A stretch of 33,306 bases of DNA, from positions 1-33,306 of the forward strand of contig JANXZF010000102.1 in assembly GCA_025355665.1 (NCBI GenBank), read 5' to 3'. Every line of letters starts with the position of its first letter. Position 1 is the first letter of the stretch. Under the pieces are notes generated by a model. The model saw nothing but the letters and a program-made list of their open reading frames with translations. It was not told where the DNA came from and searched no databases. The DNA comes from Actinomycetes bacterium (GTDB lineage: Bacteria > Actinomycetota > Actinomycetes > Nanopelagicales > Nanopelagicaceae). Both the position numbers and the translations under genes were made by a program. Shown piece by piece: positions 16,422-23,492 of the stretch.

Positions 16422-17495
16422 TCAATGGGGAAGTTTGGTTGCCCTTGTAAATTGCTTTGGCCACGTGGCTCGCTGACCAAGTTCTTCAGACGCGGCCAGG
16501 GCCCATCGTGGGTTGCGAAGCATTTCTCGTGCCAGCATTACGGCGTCGGCTTTTCCAGAGGAGATTATCTCCTCAGCCTGATGAGCATCCGTGATTACAC
16601 CGACGGCCGAAGTTGCAATGTGGGCCCTATCTCGTATTTCCTTCGCGAATGGAACTTGGTAGCCGGGACCTACAGGGATTACTGCATTTGGCACGAGTCC
16701 TCCCGAAGAGACATCAATGAGGTCCACTCCCAATTTCTTAAGTTCTACGGCGAGAATTACCGATTGGTCAATGTCCCATCCGCCATCAACCCAATCGGTG
16801 GCAGAAATTCTTACGAATAGGGGAGTTCCATCCGGAATGACATTTCTAACTCTCTGAGCTACTTCGAGAAGGAATCGCATCCGTCCTTGGATGTTTCCGC
16901 CATATTCATCTGTACGTTGATTTGTTAATGGTGAAAGGAATTGGTGCAGTAGATAGCCATGAGCCGCGTGAATCTCAATAACATCAAATCCAACCCTTAT
17001 GGCTCTTGTCGCGGCTTCTCCGAAGTGATCCACAAGTGAAGCGATCTCCATGGCCGAGAGCATGTGTGGCACTTGCATGCCGGTAAAGGGAATGGAAGTG
17101 GCGGAAACTGTCTGCCATCCACCTTCCTCTTCGGTGGCGATGAGGTGGTCATTCCAAGGCAGCATTGTCGAACCTTTACGACCGGCATGTGCGAGTTGGA
17201 TTCCGATTTTCGATCCCATTGAATGTGCAAAATCCACAACGGGTTTGAAGGCTTGAGCAAGTTCATCGTTCCATATGCCGGGGCATCCGACAGATATTCG
17301 ACCTTCGGGCACAACACCCGTGGCCTCGACGAATATCAGACCAGCACACCCTGTTGCCAAGGCCCCAAGATGGATTCGATGCCATTGCCCAATCAATCCG
17401 TTCATTGCCGAGTACTGGCACATGGGGCTGACCCATGCTCGATTGGGAATATTGAGATCGCGAATTTGCATTTCTCGGAAGAGTGCGACTGGCAT
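16422..17495 (-). CDS. Old Yellow Enzyme family NADH:flavin oxidoreductase (YqjM type)
   Basis: An FMN-dependent ene-reductase of the TIM-barrel OYE family, reducing activated C=C bonds with NAD(P)H. It belongs to the YqjM (thermophilic-like) class: Cys26 and Tyr28 in SPMCQYSA fall at the residue numbers known from YqjM when translation starts at 17495. The substrate-binding pair H176/H179 (IHAAHGYLL) and the HAGRKGS motif are present. It is 357 aa against 338 in YqjM, with the extra at the C-terminus. The start has AGGAG about 10 nt upstream; in-frame ATGs at 17531 and 17588 are rejected because the extra residues do not fit the family. It is divergent from copC. Confidence 0.94.
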   Translation of the reverse strand: MPVALFREMQIRDLNIPNRAWVSPMCQYSAMNGLIGQWHRIHLGALATGCAGLIFVEATGVVPEGRISVGCPGIWNDELAQAFKPVVDFAHSMGSKIGIQLAHAGRKGSTMLPWNDHLIATEEEGGWQTVSATSIPFTGMQVPHMLSAMEIASLVDHFGEAATRAIRVGFDVIEIHAAHGYLLHQFLSPLTNQRTDEYGGNIQGRMRFLLEVAQRVRNVIPDGTPLFVRISATDWVDGGWDIDQSVILAVELKKLGVDLIDVSSGGLVPNAVIPVGPGYQVPFAKEIRDRAHIATSAVGVITDAHQAEEIISSGKADAVMLAREMLRNPRWALAASEELGQRATWPKQFTRATKLPH

Positions 17496-17578
17496 CGGGG
17501 GTGGCTCCTTATGGCTGTTTGATTTCGACATAACTTTAACGTTCTGAAGTCCATAGAAATTCCACGTGCAGCTAGGGG

Positions 17579-17584
17579 TATCTT
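17579..17584 (+). promoter_or_regulatory. Putative leaderless -10 for copC
   Basis: TATCTT fits TANNNT and lies exactly 6 nt before the ATG at 17591. No ribosome site is found at a normal distance. A GGGTAT half-site (17576-17581) overlaps it, but the matching left arm is missing. Confidence 0.4.
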
Positions 17585-17590
17585 GCATTC

Positions 17591-18139
17591 ATGAGATTGA
17601 GACGTGAATTTGCGCTTGTGGTGTTCCTAATTTTTTTTTGGATCTCGACCCCCTCTGCTCAGGCTCATGCAGAACTCGTGACATCCAATCCGCCCGTTGG
17701 TGCACACCTAAGTGCCCTGCCATCACAGGTTGCTGTTACATTTGATGGAAACCTGTTAATCCTTGGTGGGGCCAAGACGAACGTTTTGACGGTTAGTGAC
17801 TCACATGGGAATGAAATTGACGCGAAGAATTCGCGCTTGAGTGGTGCGACCCTCACTGTTGATCTAAATCCGGTGTCCTCCACGGGTGAATTTGTTGTCA
17901 GTTGGAGAGTTGTCTCAGGTGACGGACATCCTGAACAAAGTTCTTACCGCTTTACGGTCATTGGCTCACAATCGGATGTCCCGACCCCTTCTGCTACTAC
18001 TTCGCCGACGCCCATCGTGTCCCCGCACGGGCAAGACTTCTGGACTCGCTACAGGACTCGATTATTCTTACTTCTTGGGTTAGTAATCGCGATTGGTATA
18101 TGGGTTGGCGCTGAACGCGCGCGTAGGAAATCGGAGTAA
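17591..18139 (+). CDS. CopC-domain copper-binding protein, membrane-anchored
   Basis: An exported protein with a signal peptide (residues 1-25, cleavage expected at AQA|HAEL), a CopC beta-sandwich and a C-terminal membrane helix (about 156-173) with a basic tail. Cleavage would expose His26 as the N-terminal residue. Together with D111 and H113 in SGDGHPEQ this reproduces the Cu(II) site of CopC proteins. A Pro/Thr/Ser-rich linker (about 130-145) joins the domain to the anchor. The 182-aa length is usual for actinobacterial CopC proteins without a CopD part, and no copD is nearby. It carries a run of nine T's at 17631-17639 within the signal-peptide code. Likely role: binding or delivering copper outside the membrane. 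Confidence 0.9.
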   Translation: MRLRREFALVVFLIFFWISTPSAQAHAELVTSNPPVGAHLSALPSQVAVTFDGNLLILGGAKTNVLTVSDSHGNEIDAKNSRLSGATLTVDLNPVSSTGEFVVSWRVVSGDGHPEQSSYRFTVIGSQSDVPTPSATTSPTPIVSPHGQDFWTRYRTRLFLLLGLVIAIGIWVGAERARRKSE

Positions 18140-18174
18140 GTTACAAGATCACGATTGACGGAGATGAGGTTCCA

Positions 18175-19155
18175 ATGCAGAAGCGGAAGCTGGGTCAAGG
18201 TTTAGAGGTTTCGGCTGAAGGCCTTGGGTGCCTCAGCATGAACGATTTCTACGGCGTGAAAGACGAAGAGAGTGGTATGAAGACGATCCATCATGCTTTG
18301 GATCGTGGGGTTAATTTTCTCGACACTGCAGACGCGTATGGCCCATATACAAATGAACTTCTGATTGGAAGAGCGATCCAGTCTCGACGCGCTGAAGTGA
18401 TTATTGCCACGAAGTTTGCGTTCGAGAGAGATGCAGCTGGGAAGTTCTTGGGCATTAATGGACATCCGGATTACGTTCGCAAAGCGTGCGATGCTTCCTT
18501 GCAACGGCTCAACGTCGATTACATCGATCTCTACTATCAGCACCGAGTAGATAAAAAGGTTCCGATTGAGGACACGTGGGGAGCTATGAAAGGTCTAGTT
18601 GAGAGCGGAAAAGTTCGCTATTTGGGAATCTCAGAGGCAGGACCGGCAAATATTCGAAAGGCACATGCGGTACATCCGATCGCGGCGGTGGAGTCTGAAT
18701 TGTCTCTGTGGTCACGCGATGTAGAAGAAAACGGCGTGTTATCCACGGTGCGAGAACTTGGCATCGGATTTGTGGCTTACTCACCATTAGGTCGAGGCTT
18801 TCTTTCAGGTCAAATTCGCAGCTTCGAAGACCTTGAGCCAGATGATTTTCGTCGAACCCAACCGCGTTTTCAGGGTGAGAACTTCGCCAAGAATCTTGAG
18901 TTACTTGATCGAATCAAGCAAATCGCCGACAAGAAGAGCATCACTCCAAGCCAACTAGCCCTCGCATGGGTTCTAGCTCGGGGCAATGACGTTGTCCCAA
19001 TTCCGGGCACTAAAAATGTTAAGTACCTTGAAGAGAATATTCGGGCAGTTGACGTTCAATTGAGTGCGGAAGATCTTCGTCAGATTGATGAAGTCGTACC
19101 TCTAGGCGCTTTTGCGGGCGACCGCTATGAAAATATGTCCAACGTAAATACTTAA
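18175..19155 (+). CDS. Aldo/keto reductase
   Basis: An NADPH-dependent carbonyl reductase with a TIM barrel. The catalytic tetrad is visible as D50 and Y55 (FLDTADAYG), K80 (ATKF) and H121 (YYQHRVD). The C-terminal NADP-binding segment ([17 protein letters not shown]) is also present. The 326-aa length matches the family, and the subgroup resembles YhdN/AKR13-type reductases. ATG 18175 has GGAGATGAGG just upstream. It is downstream of copC on the same strand (35-bp gap) and convergent with the CBS gene, leaving only 11 bp between their stops. The physiological substrate is unknown. Confidence 0.93.
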   Translation: MQKRKLGQGLEVSAEGLGCLSMNDFYGVKDEESGMKTIHHALDRGVNFLDTADAYGPYTNELLIGRAIQSRRAEVIIATKFAFERDAAGKFLGINGHPDYVRKACDASLQRLNVDYIDLYYQHRVDKKVPIEDTWGAMKGLVESGKVRYLGISEAGPANIRKAHAVHPIAAVESELSLWSRDVEENGVLSTVRELGIGFVAYSPLGRGFLSGQIRSFEDLEPDDFRRTQPRFQGENFAKNLELLDRIKQIADKKSITPSQLALAWVLARGNDVVPIPGTKNVKYLEENIRAVDVQLSAEDLRQIDEVVPLGAFAGDRYENMSNVNT

Positions 19156-19166
19156 AACCGGGGAAA

Positions 19167-19592
19167 TCAGGAATTGACGTAATCAGTCAGGGCTTTTCGT
19201 TCGTCATCTAACTCGGTGATGTGAGCTTTTACCACGTCGCCAATGGAAATTATCGAAACAAGATGCTTGTCTGCGTCGACAACTGGAATATGTCGAACTC
19301 GACGTTCAGTCATGATTGTCATCAACTCTGCAACCGTTGCGTTGGTTTCGCAGGTTACGACATCGACCGTCATTAGATCCCGAACGTGCATGCCGACTAG
19401 TCGATCGAGTTTTCCAGGCATGGCCCGGACCACGTCTCGCTCTGAAACGATGCCTTCGATTTTGCGTCCATCGGGAGAAACCACCAGCGCACCGACATGA
19501 TGCACATTAAGCGCGTTTACCAAATCGTGAACACTCGCGCTTGGTGAAATAGTTTCGACTCTTTTTCCTGCAATCAGTGCACTGATCTTCAT
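19167..19592 (-). CDS. CBS-domain protein
   Basis: A 141-aa protein consisting of two CBS motifs (a Bateman module) and nothing else. The first runs from about residue 10 to 60 (VHDLVNALNVHHVGALVVS ... GIVSERDVVRAM) and the second from about 70 to 125 (VRDLMTVDVVTCETNATVAELMTIMTERRVRHIPVVD ... SIISIGDVV). Such proteins sense adenine nucleotides or regulate partner proteins. The ATG at 19592 has AGGAGG upstream; a longer frame reaching into the upstream gene is rejected. It lies 38 bp downstream of the nitronate-monooxygenase-like gene and may be its co-transcribed regulator. Confidence 0.9.
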   Translation of the reverse strand: MKISALIAGKRVETISPSASVHDLVNALNVHHVGALVVSPDGRKIEGIVSERDVVRAMPGKLDRLVGMHVRDLMTVDVVTCETNATVAELMTIMTERRVRHIPVVDADKHLVSIISIGDVVKAHITELDDERKALTDYVNS

Positions 19593-19630
19593 CGCGCCTC
19601 CTCTGCTGGTCCTGATTGCATACTGCTCCC

Positions 19631-21058
19631 CTAAGAGCCCACATTCAAGAGGTAGTCGACTGCCGCCGCTGCACTCCACCCGTCTGGATGGGTTTTGAGC
19701 AATTCACGTGCTCCTCCTAAGTCGGCGCCAAGGGTGATTAGTGGCGGCTCGACGTAACCGTCTGCACGTGTTTGCCCCAGTCCGATATTCGACATAAGAG
19801 CGTTGCATAAGCATTTTCTATCGGCGAGTTGAGCTTCGTCACCGCCCTTGCGAATGTAAACGTGAGAAGGCTCGGACGGACATCGATAACCCACAACACC
19901 TGGGGATCGCTCGTAAGGAACACGAAGGTAACCAAGATCGCACAGACGTGGTCGTGCCTCGTAGACCTCCTTGTCTGAAAGAGTGTCGGGCAAAGTGGCA
20001 ACTTTGAAGGGAAACCCAGTTGGTGAGGCCAGAGGGTCGGTGCGAACGACCAACTCTCCGGATTCAAGATTGTCCATGAGTTGTTGGCGAAGAGATGGTT
20101 CAAGTCCAGATTCTTCCGCCAAGGAAAAGATTGTTCCAACTTGAACTCCAGCAGCACCGACTTCTAGCGCAGTGCGAACCTGTCGTGGAGTTGCTTGTCC
20201 GCCCGCCAACCAAAATGGAAGACCTACCATCGCAACCTTTGCCACATCGGCAATGTCTCTTGGTCCAAAGATGGGTTGCCCGTCGTTATCCAAAATCATT
20301 GTTCCGCGTGGTGGCGCGTTATGACCGCCAGCGGTGAATCCTTCGACGATGAATCCGTCTGGCCTAGTAACTAGATCCTTTGCTAGATACGTGGCCAAGA
20401 CATGCGCCGAAACGATTGCAAGGAATTTTGGTCTGCGAGGCGGTGATACAGCGATACCGGTGAATGTCTTTGGATAGAAAATTTCTTTGTACGGCTCAGT
20501 TCCGCCATCGACGTGAACGTTGAGAGAGGCGGGTTTGTTTTCCGACAAGAGATTAAGCAGGTTAGGGATTTCCGCGGGAATCCCCGCGCCCATCAAAACG
20601 TAATCAACGCCAGCGAGCATTGCACCGTAAGCAGCACTTGGCGTCGCCATCTGAATCTTCTCGAGAAAGTTGACCCCGATAAGTCCGTCGTGGCCTTCCT
20701 TCGCCAACCATACTTCGACGAAGTTTGAGCAGACCCAGAGTTCAAGGGCATCCTTCGAGGGACGAAGACTCAGTTTTGGAATGGGGATGAAAGGGTCGCC
20801 GTGTCGACCTTCAGGTCGGAAATATTTCGCTTCAACGCGTTGTGCGATCTCCGAGACCGGAAATGCGGCAAGGGCTCGGCGGACATGTCCGCCGACATCG
20901 CCTTCCTGGAGTCGCCTTGCGATGACTGCATCGATGGCGGTGCCTGAAACTACGCCTAATTGACCAGTCATGGAGACCGCCCTAGCCAGTTTCCAGGACG
21001 AGACGGCGATACCCATTCCGCCTTGGATGATGACGGGCAGGTGCTGGGTATCTCTCAC
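19631..21058 (-). CDS. Nitronate monooxygenase-like flavoprotein (long form)
   Basis: An FMN-dependent TIM-barrel enzyme of the 2-nitropropane dioxygenase/nitronate monooxygenase superfamily. The barrel shows IIQGGMGIAVSSWKLA at the N-terminus, GVNFLEK, FIVEGFTAGGHN, and the phosphate-binding LAGGQATPRQVRTALEVGAAGVQVGT. Unlike the 320-380-aa standard form it is 475 aa, with a C-terminal extension containing four cysteines (C373, C393, C416, C418) that could bind a metal. The start is GTG at 21058, with TATACG 6 nt upstream. A CBS gene follows. The substrate is unknown; nitroalkane detoxification is the family default. Confidence 0.85.
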   Translation of the reverse strand: MRDTQHLPVIIQGGMGIAVSSWKLARAVSMTGQLGVVSGTAIDAVIARRLQEGDVGGHVRRALAAFPVSEIAQRVEAKYFRPEGRHGDPFIPIPKLSLRPSKDALELWVCSNFVEVWLAKEGHDGLIGVNFLEKIQMATPSAAYGAMLAGVDYVLMGAGIPAEIPNLLNLLSENKPASLNVHVDGGTEPYKEIFYPKTFTGIAVSPPRRPKFLAIVSAHVLATYLAKDLVTRPDGFIVEGFTAGGHNAPPRGTMILDNDGQPIFGPRDIADVAKVAMVGLPFWLAGGQATPRQVRTALEVGAAGVQVGTIFSLAEESGLEPSLRQQLMDNLESGELVVRTDPLASPTGFPFKVATLPDTLSDKEVYEARPRLCDLGYLRVPYERSPGVVGYRCPSEPSHVYIRKGGDEAQLADRKCLCNALMSNIGLGQTRADGYVEPPLITLGADLGGARELLKTHPDGWSAAAAVDYLLNVGS

Positions 21059-21072
21059 ACGGTCAGCGTATA

Positions 21073-21102
21073 GGACTTGAAAAGTCCCACCCTACCGAGG
21101 GT
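21073..21102. promoter_or_regulatory. Two adjacent inverted repeats in a divergent promoter region
   Basis: GGACTT-GAA-AAGTCC (21073-21087, 6-bp perfect arms) is followed by ACCCT-ACCG-AGGGT (21089-21102, 5-bp perfect arms). Both lie in the 86-bp gap between the divergent flavoprotein and beta-propeller genes. The first directly abuts the putative minus-strand -10 TATACG (21067-21072), an operator-like position. Regulation is inferred. Confidence 0.35.
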
Positions 21103-21144
21103 CTATCTGGCTCGAATCGGAGTGGCGAGGGGTGGCGCTCGGGC

Positions 21145-22200
21145 ATGTTTAAAGGGAAATCGATACTGTCACCTCTTGTGAAGACCAAATCAATTCTCAG
21201 AAGTTCCCTATCGGTATTCGTTGCAGGATCAATTCTTGCTCTGGCCGCGAGCGCAAATGCCGCGACCACCTTCAAATCTGACCCTTCAGCCCTTCCCGGC
21301 CCGATCATGATTGCCGATGAAGGCAACAATCGGATAGTTGTTGTGGATCCTTCAGGAACCCCGCGGTGGATATTTCCGCAGAAGGGCGATCTCAAACCGG
21401 GTCAGACCTTCCGTACTCCTGATGACGTTTTTTTATCACCTGATGGCAAATCAATCATTGCCACAGAGTCCGAACACCAGATGGTGAGCATCATTGATAT
21501 TGCCACCAGAAAGATCACCTTTGAATATGGTGTTGCAGGTCAGGGATCCCACGCAAAGGGACACTTGAATAATCCCGATGATGCCATGATGCTGCCCGAC
21601 GGCAGATTGATCATCGCTGACATTAAGAACTGTCGTGTTCTTTTCTTGGATCCGACTACTAGAAAAACAACCCAACTTGGAAAGACCGGCACGTGCTACC
21701 ACAATCCGCCCAAGACTTTCGGAAGTCCCAATGGCGCATTCCCAATGCAAGACGGACGTTTTCTGGTAACTGAAATCAATGGGGATTGGGTAAGTGCGAT
21801 GTCGATAGGCGGCAAGATTTCTTGGTCGGTTCATGCGCCAGGAATCGCGTATCCATCGGATACCAATGAAATCTCGCCCAACGTTTATGTCACTGTGGAT
21901 TTCAGCAAGCCTGGCGCGATAATTACCTTCGATTCCAAGGGCAAGTTGCTTTGGAAATACAAGCCGACTGGATCAGCGGCCCTTGACCATACTTCATTAG
22001 CTACGGGTCTTCCGAACGGAAAGATCATTGCCAATGACGATGCAAATAACCGCGTGATTATTGTTGACCCCAAAACGAAGAAAGTTGTCTGGCAGTACGG
22101 ACACAAGGGTGTTAAAGGCTCGGCTCCAGGATATCTCAATAATCCTGATGGTCTAGAACTTATCCCCGCCAACGCTTTAGTTAATTTCAAACTCTCATAA
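21145..22200 (+). CDS. Secreted NHL/beta-propeller repeat protein
   Basis: An exported protein with a signal peptide (hydrophobic core about residues 21-35, probable cleavage at ANA|ATT near residue 39) and a mature part built from repeated blades of the type IMIADEGNNRIVVVDPSG, RLIIADIKNCRVLFLDP and KIIANDDANNRVIIVDPKT. This is the NHL/YVTN-like propeller pattern, with about six blades. No catalytic motif is recognised, so it may bind ligands or proteins outside the cell. The first ATG (21145) gives a rather long n-region; a GTG at 21178 would give a more usual signal peptide and is a real alternative. The protein is 351 aa. It is divergent from the flavoprotein gene, with a hairpin after the stop. 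Confidence 0.8.
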   Translation: MFKGKSILSPLVKTKSILRSSLSVFVAGSILALAASANAATTFKSDPSALPGPIMIADEGNNRIVVVDPSGTPRWIFPQKGDLKPGQTFRTPDDVFLSPDGKSIIATESEHQMVSIIDIATRKITFEYGVAGQGSHAKGHLNNPDDAMMLPDGRLIIADIKNCRVLFLDPTTRKTTQLGKTGTCYHNPPKTFGSPNGAFPMQDGRFLVTEINGDWVSAMSIGGKISWSVHAPGIAYPSDTNEISPNVYVTVDFSKPGAIITFDSKGKLLWKYKPTGSAALDHTSLATGLPNGKIIANDDANNRVIIVDPKTKKVVWQYGHKGVKGSAPGYLNNPDGLELIPANALVNFKLS

Positions 22201-22219
22201 TTAGCGCTCTCAAAGGCGA

Positions 22220-22256
22220 ACGCGAGGGCCATACCAATTGGTTATGGCACTCGCGT
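22220..22256 (+). terminator. Hairpin after the beta-propeller gene
   Basis: ACGCGAGGGCCATA (22220-22233) pairs with TATGGCACTCGCGT (22243-22256), a 14-bp stem with one mismatch. The loop contains CCAATTGG. It starts 20 bp after the stop. There is no U-tract after it, so it is either a terminator without a U-tract, as is common in actinobacteria, or an mRNA-stabilising structure. Confidence 0.6.
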
Positions 22257-22324
22257 CCGGATCAGATGGTTTAAGTCATCCTCATATCTTCGGAGAGTGA
22301 GAGACGAGGACAAACCACCACTTG

Positions 22325-22342
22325 TGCACCTTTACAGGTGCA
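22325..22342. other. Second small inverted repeat in the 22201-22480 gap
   Basis: TGCACC-TTTACA-GGTGCA is a perfect 6-bp stem with a 6-nt loop, 117 bp before the cstR1 operator. The 280-bp gap from 22201 to 22480 holds this repeat, the hairpin at 22220 and the operator at 22444, but no open frame that I believe. The repeat could be a protein-binding site or part of an untranslated RNA. Confidence 0.3.
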
Positions 22343-22443
22343 TTACTAATCATCCTGTCGCGCATTTGACTCTGCTATCCATATTGCGAGTGGCAACCCT
22401 AAAAAGCAGGAGTAGAACTCTCATTTTCTGATAATGTTTAGTG

Positions 22444-22459
22444 ATACCCCTCAGGGTAT
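22444..22459. promoter_or_regulatory. CsoR/CstR-type operator 1
   Basis: ATACCC-CTCA-GGGTAT is a perfect 6-4-6 palindrome of the C/G-tract type bound by CsoR-family repressors. It lies 21 bp before the cstR1 start and about 9 bp after a candidate -10 (GATAAT, 22430-22435). The flanking GTG before ATACCC is shared with operator 2. cstR1 would be autoregulated. Confidence 0.75.
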
Positions 22460-22480
22460 TTCGTAATAGGGAGATAATTG

Positions 22481-22777
22481 ATGGTTAAGAAGACGCCGCC
22501 AGTCCTAACTCATGTTTTGCAAGATGAGGCCCAACTCATTGCAATTAGTAAGCGCATCAAACGGGCACACGGTCAATTGGGCGCCATATCGCGGATGATC
22601 GATGAGGGACGCAGTTGCGAGGATATCGTGACGCAAATGTCTGCAGTAGGTAAGGCGATCAATACGGCGGCAATCACTCTTATTTCGGCCAGTCTCAAGG
22701 AGTGCATTGAGAACGGAACTTCTGATACGCAGGCCCTTACTGACAAACTCCAGAAGCTCTTTTTAAGCTTCGCGTAG
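22481..22777 (+). CDS. CstR-like (CsoR/RcnR family) sulfane-sulfur-responsive repressor, copy 1
   Basis: A small all-helical DNA-binding repressor of the CsoR/RcnR/FrmR family (DUF156). The N-terminal helix carries KRIKRAHGQLGAISRMI. Two cysteines, C46 (RSCEDIV) and C75 (LKECI), are 29 residues apart, exactly the spacing of the CsoR/CstR sensor thiols. The Cu(I)-ligand histidine of CsoR is replaced by Ser71, which points away from copper and towards the CstR class, where persulfide or polysulfide crosslinks the two cysteines. The protein is 98 aa. ATG 22481 follows GGGAG at 7 nt. Operator 1 lies directly upstream, and the gene precedes a thioredoxin/rhodanese/CoADR operon. The effector class is inferred from residues and context. 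Confidence 0.88.
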   Translation: MVKKTPPVLTHVLQDEAQLIAISKRIKRAHGQLGAISRMIDEGRSCEDIVTQMSAVGKAINTAAITLISASLKECIENGTSDTQALTDKLQKLFLSFA

Positions 22778-22810
22778 TCCCAACGGGGGGGCGGGCAGGA
22801 TAAATTTGTG

Positions 22811-22826
22811 ATACCCTAGGGGGTAT
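22811..22826. promoter_or_regulatory. CsoR/CstR-type operator 2, over the thioredoxin start
   Basis: ATACCC-TAGG-GGGTAT is a perfect 6-4-6 palindrome whose last two bases are the A and T of the thioredoxin ATG (22825). TACCCT (22812-22817) inside it fits TANNNT and ends 7 nt before the ATG, so the operator would cover both the -10 and the transcription start of a leaderless mRNA. AGGGGG is too close to the ATG to be an ordinary ribosome site. Confidence 0.75.
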
Positions 22827-23193
22827 GGCAACCATTGCATTATCTGCTGAATCCTTCGACCAAGCTGTGCTGAAGGAGGGAACAGTCCTTGTTGATTTCT
22901 GGGCCGCTTGGTGTGGCCCATGCCGTATGTTCGCGCCGATTTTCGAGGAAGCATCTGAGAAATATCCGGAACTAATTTTTGCAAAGGTAGATACCGAAGC
23001 AGAACAATCGCTTTCGGCAGCGGCTGGAATCTCATCAATTCCTACTCTCATGGCCTTTCGTGACGGTATTCTGCTTTTCAACCAAGCGGGGGCACTTCCT
23101 GCCTCAGGCCTTGATGAACTCATTACCGCGATTAATAACGTGGATATGAATGAAATTCGTGTTTCATTATCTGAGCAGCCTGAGAAGTCATGA
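22825..23193 (+). CDS. Thioredoxin
   Basis: A single-domain thioredoxin of 122 aa. It has the redox-active WCGPC motif (C30, C33), preceded by VLVDFWAAW, and the cis-proline loop SSIPTLMAF. A short C-terminal extension after about residue 105 ends in LSEQPEKS. No signal peptide is seen, so it is cytoplasmic. As first gene of the CstR-controlled operon it probably reduces persulfides on proteins or small thiols and recycles the rhodanese domains. Its stop overlaps the cstR2 start as ATGA, and operator 2 overlaps its start codon. Confidence 0.94.
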   Translation: MATIALSAESFDQAVLKEGTVLVDFWAAWCGPCRMFAPIFEEASEKYPELIFAKVDTEAEQSLSAAAGISSIPTLMAFRDGILLFNQAGALPASGLDELITAINNVDMNEIRVSLSEQPEKS

Positions 23194-23489
23194 CAGTCAA
23201 AAAAGCGAAAATCCCTGCCAGTAAAGTAGTTCTGGATCAGAAGCAGATTGACGCTATTGGCTTGCGTTTGAAACGCGCCCACGGTCAATTGGGTGCGGTA
23301 GTGCGTATGTTCGAAGAGGGCCAATCCTGCAATGACATCGTCGTTCAGATGGCGGCGGTGAGCAAGGCCATTAACACCGCGGCTTTCACGCTTATTTCTG
23401 AGAACCTCAAGAACTGCCTGATCGAGGATCAAGCAAGCGCTCCAGAAGTGACCCATCGGCTTCAGAAGCTCTTTTTGAGTTTGGCATAA
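23190..23489 (+). CDS. CstR-like (CsoR/RcnR family) repressor, copy 2
   Basis: A paralogue of the repressor at 22481, clearly related along its whole length and ending in the same LQKLFLS-x-A tail. The sensor cysteines are C47 (QSCNDIV) and C76 (LKNCL), again 29 apart, and Asn72 stands at the CsoR histidine position. The Asn is as in staphylococcal CstR (NLIEC). The protein is 99 aa. It starts inside the thioredoxin stop (ATGA) and lies 3 bp before the rhodanese gene, so it sits within the operon it may regulate. The two paralogues may form mixed tetramers or respond to different sulfur levels; the sequence does not say which. Confidence 0.88.
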   Translation: MTVKKAKIPASKVVLDQKQIDAIGLRLKRAHGQLGAVVRMFEEGQSCNDIVVQMAAVSKAINTAAFTLISENLKNCLIEDQASAPEVTHRLQKLFLSLA

Positions 23490-23492
23490 CAG

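Noticed and set aside
16230-16820. Open frame of 196 codons on the plus strand across the ABC ATPase and the Old Yellow Enzyme genes
   Set aside because: Both overlapped genes have complete motif sets on the minus strand, and the plus-strand translation has no recognisable pattern.
17571-17581. CsoR-type operator before copC
   Set aside because: CTAGGGGTAT resembles the right half of operator 2, but the left arm reads GTGCAG instead of ATACCC. A half-site alone is not enough.
22785-22791. Seven-G run before operator 2
   Set aside because: It is intergenic and has no plausible frame effect. It is noted only as a place where sequencing error is possible.
22737-23456. Open frame of 239 codons on the minus strand under thioredoxin and cstR2
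   Set aside because: It runs antisense to two conserved genes and has no family features. The plus-strand genes explain the sequence fully.
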